Source of the DNA: Bacillota bacterium
Lineage (GTDB): Bacteria > Bacillota > Clostridia > Christensenellales > Aristaeellaceae
Assembly (NCBI GenBank): GCA_023460055.1
Contig: JAEWRJ010000165.1
Coordinates: forward strand, 1-15,176
DNA: 15,176 bases
Reading direction: 5' to 3'
This document shows, in pieces, positions 13,178-15,176 of this stretch. The translations under genes were made by a program, and so were the position numbers. Each line of letters starts with the position of its first letter. Within the stretch, counting starts at the first letter, position 1. Under the pieces are notes generated by a model. That model was not told the origin of the DNA and made no database searches. It worked only from the letters and a program-made list of their open reading frames with translations.

Positions 13178-13599
13178 GCGCGCAGCCTTTATCCCGCCAG
13201 TATGACATAGCAAGCCAGGATTATGACCGCGCGGGCGAGGCCTCGGCCAGCATCAAGCAGGCACTGCGGCAGCTTGGCATCGGGGCCGATATACTGCGCC
13301 GCGTATCGGTCGCCGCCTACGAGGCGGAAATGAACCTGGTGATCCACAGCCTGGGCGGTACCCTGAGCCTTCTGGTCGACAGGGACGCGATTATCCTGAC
13401 CGCGCAAGACCTTGGCCCCGGCATCCCGGACATCGAGACGGCCATGCGCGCGGGCTATTCCACCGCGGATGACAAGGCGCGCGGCATGGGCTTCGGGGCC
13501 GGGATGGGCCTGCCCAATATACGAAGAAACGCGGATGCCTTCTCTATCCAAAGCGCCCCCGGTGTCGGGACGAGGATAGAGGCAAGATTCACATTATAG
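13174..13599 (+). CDS. RsbW/SpoIIAB-like GHKL ATP-binding protein
   Basis: The 141-residue protein has a minimal GHKL (histidine-kinase-type) ATP-binding domain like those of serine kinases/anti-sigma factors RsbW, RsbT and SpoIIAB. The N box is AAYEAEMNLVIHS with Glu50 and the Mg-binding Asn54, the G1 box is DLGPGIPD with Asp79, the mobile lid is GYSTADDKARGMGFGAGMGL (about 94-113, rich in glycine), and the C-terminus SAPGVGTRIEARF is the usual final strand pair. There is no dimerisation/phosphoacceptor domain, so it is not a classical histidine kinase. The ATG overlaps the DRTGG stop codon (ATGA). It could phosphorylate a partner protein or bind a sigma factor; no STAS anti-anti-sigma gene is visible in the window. 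Gene context suggests it acts with the hydrogenase-like protein. Confidence 0.87.
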   Translation: MSAQPLSRQYDIASQDYDRAGEASASIKQALRQLGIGADILRRVSVAAYEAEMNLVIHSLGGTLSLLVDRDAIILTAQDLGPGIPDIETAMRAGYSTADDKARGMGFGAGMGLPNIRRNADAFSIQSAPGVGTRIEARFTL

Positions 13600-13728
13600 A
13601 TTAAGCGCCGGAAACAGGATGACGGGTTATAGCGCTGCCGCGCGGAGGCGTTTGAACTCATGTTCATTTCCTCACTTGCGGCACCGCATACCGTACCCGC
13701 GGCGCATCACGCCCTATAAGGAGGCACC

Positions 13729-15000
13729 ATGCCTGCCCGATATCACTCTGTCACCTTGAACAAAGCCCTATGCCGCGGCTGTTCTGACTGTCTGATGCAC
13801 TGCCCCACGCAGGCCATCCGCGTGCGCGAGGGGCGGGCGCATATCATCAAGGAGCTGTGCATCGATTGCGGCGCCTGCATCCGTTACTGCAACTATCACG
13901 CCAAGGTGGCCGTGACGGATGGATTGGAGAGCATCCTTCAGTTCAAGCACCGCGTCGCTCTGCCCGCGCCTTCTTTCTTCGCCCAGTTTAACCGGCGCAC
14001 CCACAGCGTGGGGCAGATACTCGACGCGCTCAAGGCGCTGGGCTTCAACGAGGTGTTTGAGGTGGCGCGCGGAGCGGACATCGTTACCCAGGCCCTGCGC
14101 GATATGCTCAGCGACCGGAGCCTGCCCAGGCCTCTGATCTCCTCCGCCTGCCCGGCGGTCACCCGCATCATCCAGATCCGCTTTCCTTCTCTTCTGCGCA
14201 ACATCGTATCCCTGCGCCAGCCCATGGAAGTAGCCGCCGCGATAGCCAGAAAGGACTACGCGGCGCGCCATGGCGTCAAGCCCGGTGAGATCGGCCTCTT
14301 TTTTATCACGCCCTGCCCCGCCAAGGTGACGGCCATCCGCAGCCCGCTGGGGCACGAGCGCTCCAATCTGGACGGCGCCATCTCAATCCGCGATGTTTAC
14401 AAGGCCCTGCAGCCCATCCTGCCCGAGCACAGGCATTCTAAAACCGAGTCAGCCGCCACGCCGCTTGGCATCGGCTGGGCCCTCAACGGCGGGGAGAGCG
14501 AGGCGGCGCTTTGCGTCAACAGCCTGGCTGTGGATGGCATCGACAACGTGATCCACGTACTGGAAGAGCTTGAAAACGGGCAGCTCAGCGACCTGGATTT
14601 CCTGGAAGCTTCCGCCTGCCCCGGCGGCTGCGTGGGCGGCCCTCTGGTCTACGGCAACAGCTTCATCGCCCGCAATACCATCCGCGCCATCCTGCGCGAC
14701 ATGCCCGACCGGGACCCGGGAGACATGAGCCCTCCCTGCCCGCTCCCCGTCTCCCAGCTGTTCAACGAGCTGCCCATCGGGCCCAATGCCGCCCTGGCGC
14801 TGGACGAAGACATGGGCGCGGCCCTCGACATGATGGAGCAGATCAACCAGATACAGTCCCGCCTGCCCGGGCATGATTGCGGGGCCTGCGGTTCCCCCAG
14901 CTGCGCCGCCTTTGCCGAGGACGTCGCGCGCGGATACTGCGGGGAGTTGGACTGCGTGTACAGGCTGAAGAAGCATTTGGAGGATATGGGGAAACAATAG
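13729..15000 (+). CDS. [FeFe]-hydrogenase-like protein, sensory type, with FeS C-terminus
   Basis: The 423-residue protein has three parts. A two-[4Fe-4S] ferredoxin domain has cysteines at 15, 18, 21, 25 and 44, 47, 50, 54. An iron-hydrogenase large domain occupies about 75-330. A C-terminal FeS domain has Cys384, Cys387, Cys392 and Cys409. The H-cluster motifs are altered: L1 is SSACPAV (usual TSCCPxW), so the proton-transfer cysteine is Ala140 but cubane ligand Cys141 is kept; L2 is TPCPAK (usual MPCxxK), with Cys196 and Lys199 kept and Met replaced by Thr; L3 is EASACPGGCVGG, with Cys297 and Cys301 kept and the usual Met replaced by Ser295. All four cubane ligands thus remain. This pattern is known from HydS-type sensory hydrogenases. 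The start at 13729 has AAGGAGG (13718-13724). No gene is seen in the 129-bp gap before it. The last codons lie in the repeat array. Activity is not certain. Confidence 0.88.
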   Translation: MPARYHSVTLNKALCRGCSDCLMHCPTQAIRVREGRAHIIKELCIDCGACIRYCNYHAKVAVTDGLESILQFKHRVALPAPSFFAQFNRRTHSVGQILDALKALGFNEVFEVARGADIVTQALRDMLSDRSLPRPLISSACPAVTRIIQIRFPSLLRNIVSLRQPMEVAAAIARKDYAARHGVKPGEIGLFFITPCPAKVTAIRSPLGHERSNLDGAISIRDVYKALQPILPEHRHSKTESAATPLGIGWALNGGESEAALCVNSLAVDGIDNVIHVLEELENGQLSDLDFLEASACPGGCVGGPLVYGNSFIARNTIRAILRDMPDRDPGDMSPPCPLPVSQLFNELPIGPNAALALDEDMGAALDMMEQINQIQSRLPGHDCGACGSPSCAAFAEDVARGYCGELDCVYRLKKHLEDMGKQ

Positions 15001-15165
15001 GGAAACAATGGGGAAGCGATTGGGGTAACCCATTGGGAAACGCGGCCTTCAGCCGCGGGAAGCGATAGGAGAACGGTGGCAGGGAGAGAAAAAACCCTTC
15101 GGTTCCCCCATTGCTTCCCGGCTGCGCAGCAGCCGCTTCCCCATCCCGCCCCCGATTGCTTCCCG
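14988..15165. repeat. Cluster of GGGAARCRAT-type repeats in both orientations
   Basis: Three 11-bp units follow head to tail: GGGGAAACAAT (14988-14998), AGGGAAACAAT (14999-15009) and GGGGAAGCGAT (15010-15020). Degenerate copies follow at 15033-15042 and 15057-15066. Inverted copies appear as ATTGCTTCCC (15110-15119), CCGCTTCCCC (15133-15142) and GATTGCTTCCC (15154-15164). Two hairpins are embedded: CGCGGC-CTTCA-GCCGCG (15041-15057) and CGGCTGC-GCA-GCAGCCG (15119-15135). The hydrogenase-like stop codon (14998-15000) is within the first two units. Beyond this the window ends without a recognisable gene. Confidence 0.75.
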
Positions 15166-15176
15166 ATGAATAAATA

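Noticed and set aside
13600..13728. Gap before the hydrogenase-like gene, checked for a small gene (a short frame starts at 13619) such as the PHP or ferredoxin genes seen in other hydrogenase clusters.
   Set aside because: The short frame has no ribosome site, is Arg/Pro-rich, and runs into the ribosome site of the next gene. No gene is supported.
15166..15176. An ATG at 15166 followed by AT-rich codons, perhaps the start of a next gene.
   Set aside because: Only three full codons remain and no clear ribosome site precedes it; it is within the repeat flank.

Overview
The window reads as a GC-rich anaerobic Firmicute of class Clostridia. The evidence is the Shine-Dalgarno sites of AGGAGG type, sigma-A-type promoters with 17-bp spacers, signal peptides ending in Ala-Glu-Asn or Ala-Gln, and an [FeFe]-hydrogenase-type operon with a DRTGG protein and an RsbW-like ATPase. 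The style of the secreted proteins recalls Christensenellales-like gut or digester lineages, but that is only a guess. There are fourteen confident protein genes and one doubtful small one. I see no rRNA, tRNA, CRISPR array or intact transposase.

Layout. 1-872: a small secreted protein of unknown function with its own promoter and terminator. 1025-1815: a PhnB-like VOC protein and a small low-molecular-weight tyrosine-phosphatase-like protein, one after the other. 1838-2449 (minus): a cytosolic C39/papain-like cysteine peptidase candidate. 2559-4682: a cell-envelope operon with a consensus promoter, uppP followed by an exported L,D-transpeptidase that carries a C-terminal His-Cys/Cys-Cys motif, closed by an 18-bp perfect terminator. 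4698-5930 (minus): an N-acetylhexosamine-kinase-like sugar kinase followed by a possible 35-codon ORF. 6026-6191: a nested palindromic element of about 166 bp. 6266-8990: argG-argH, overlapping by 8 bp, with an ArgR-type operator over the promoter. 8997-10145 (minus): an alanine-racemase-family enzyme. 10261-12672: a polar amino acid ABC transporter (binding protein, permease, ATPase) whose promoter spacer is filled almost exactly by a second ArgR-type operator. 12689-15000: a perfect-consensus promoter driving a DRTGG protein, an RsbW/SpoIIAB-like ATPase and a [FeFe]-hydrogenase-like protein. 14988-15165: a cluster of GGGAARCRAT-type repeats in both orientations, starting inside the last codons of the hydrogenase-like gene.

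How the parts work together. The two operator-like sites link arginine synthesis (argGH) to the ABC transporter and suggest it imports arginine or a related basic amino acid under ArgR/AhrC control. uppP and the L,D-transpeptidase both serve wall building, and the racemase supplies D-alanine for the same process. The last operon looks like a signalling unit rather than a simple hydrogenase. The Fe-S protein keeps all four cysteine ligands of the H-cluster cubane but has Ala where the proton-transfer cysteine normally sits, as described for sensory (HydS-type) hydrogenases, and it is co-transcribed with a likely protein kinase/anti-sigma module. This operon and the pair of ArgR-type sites are the most interesting content here.
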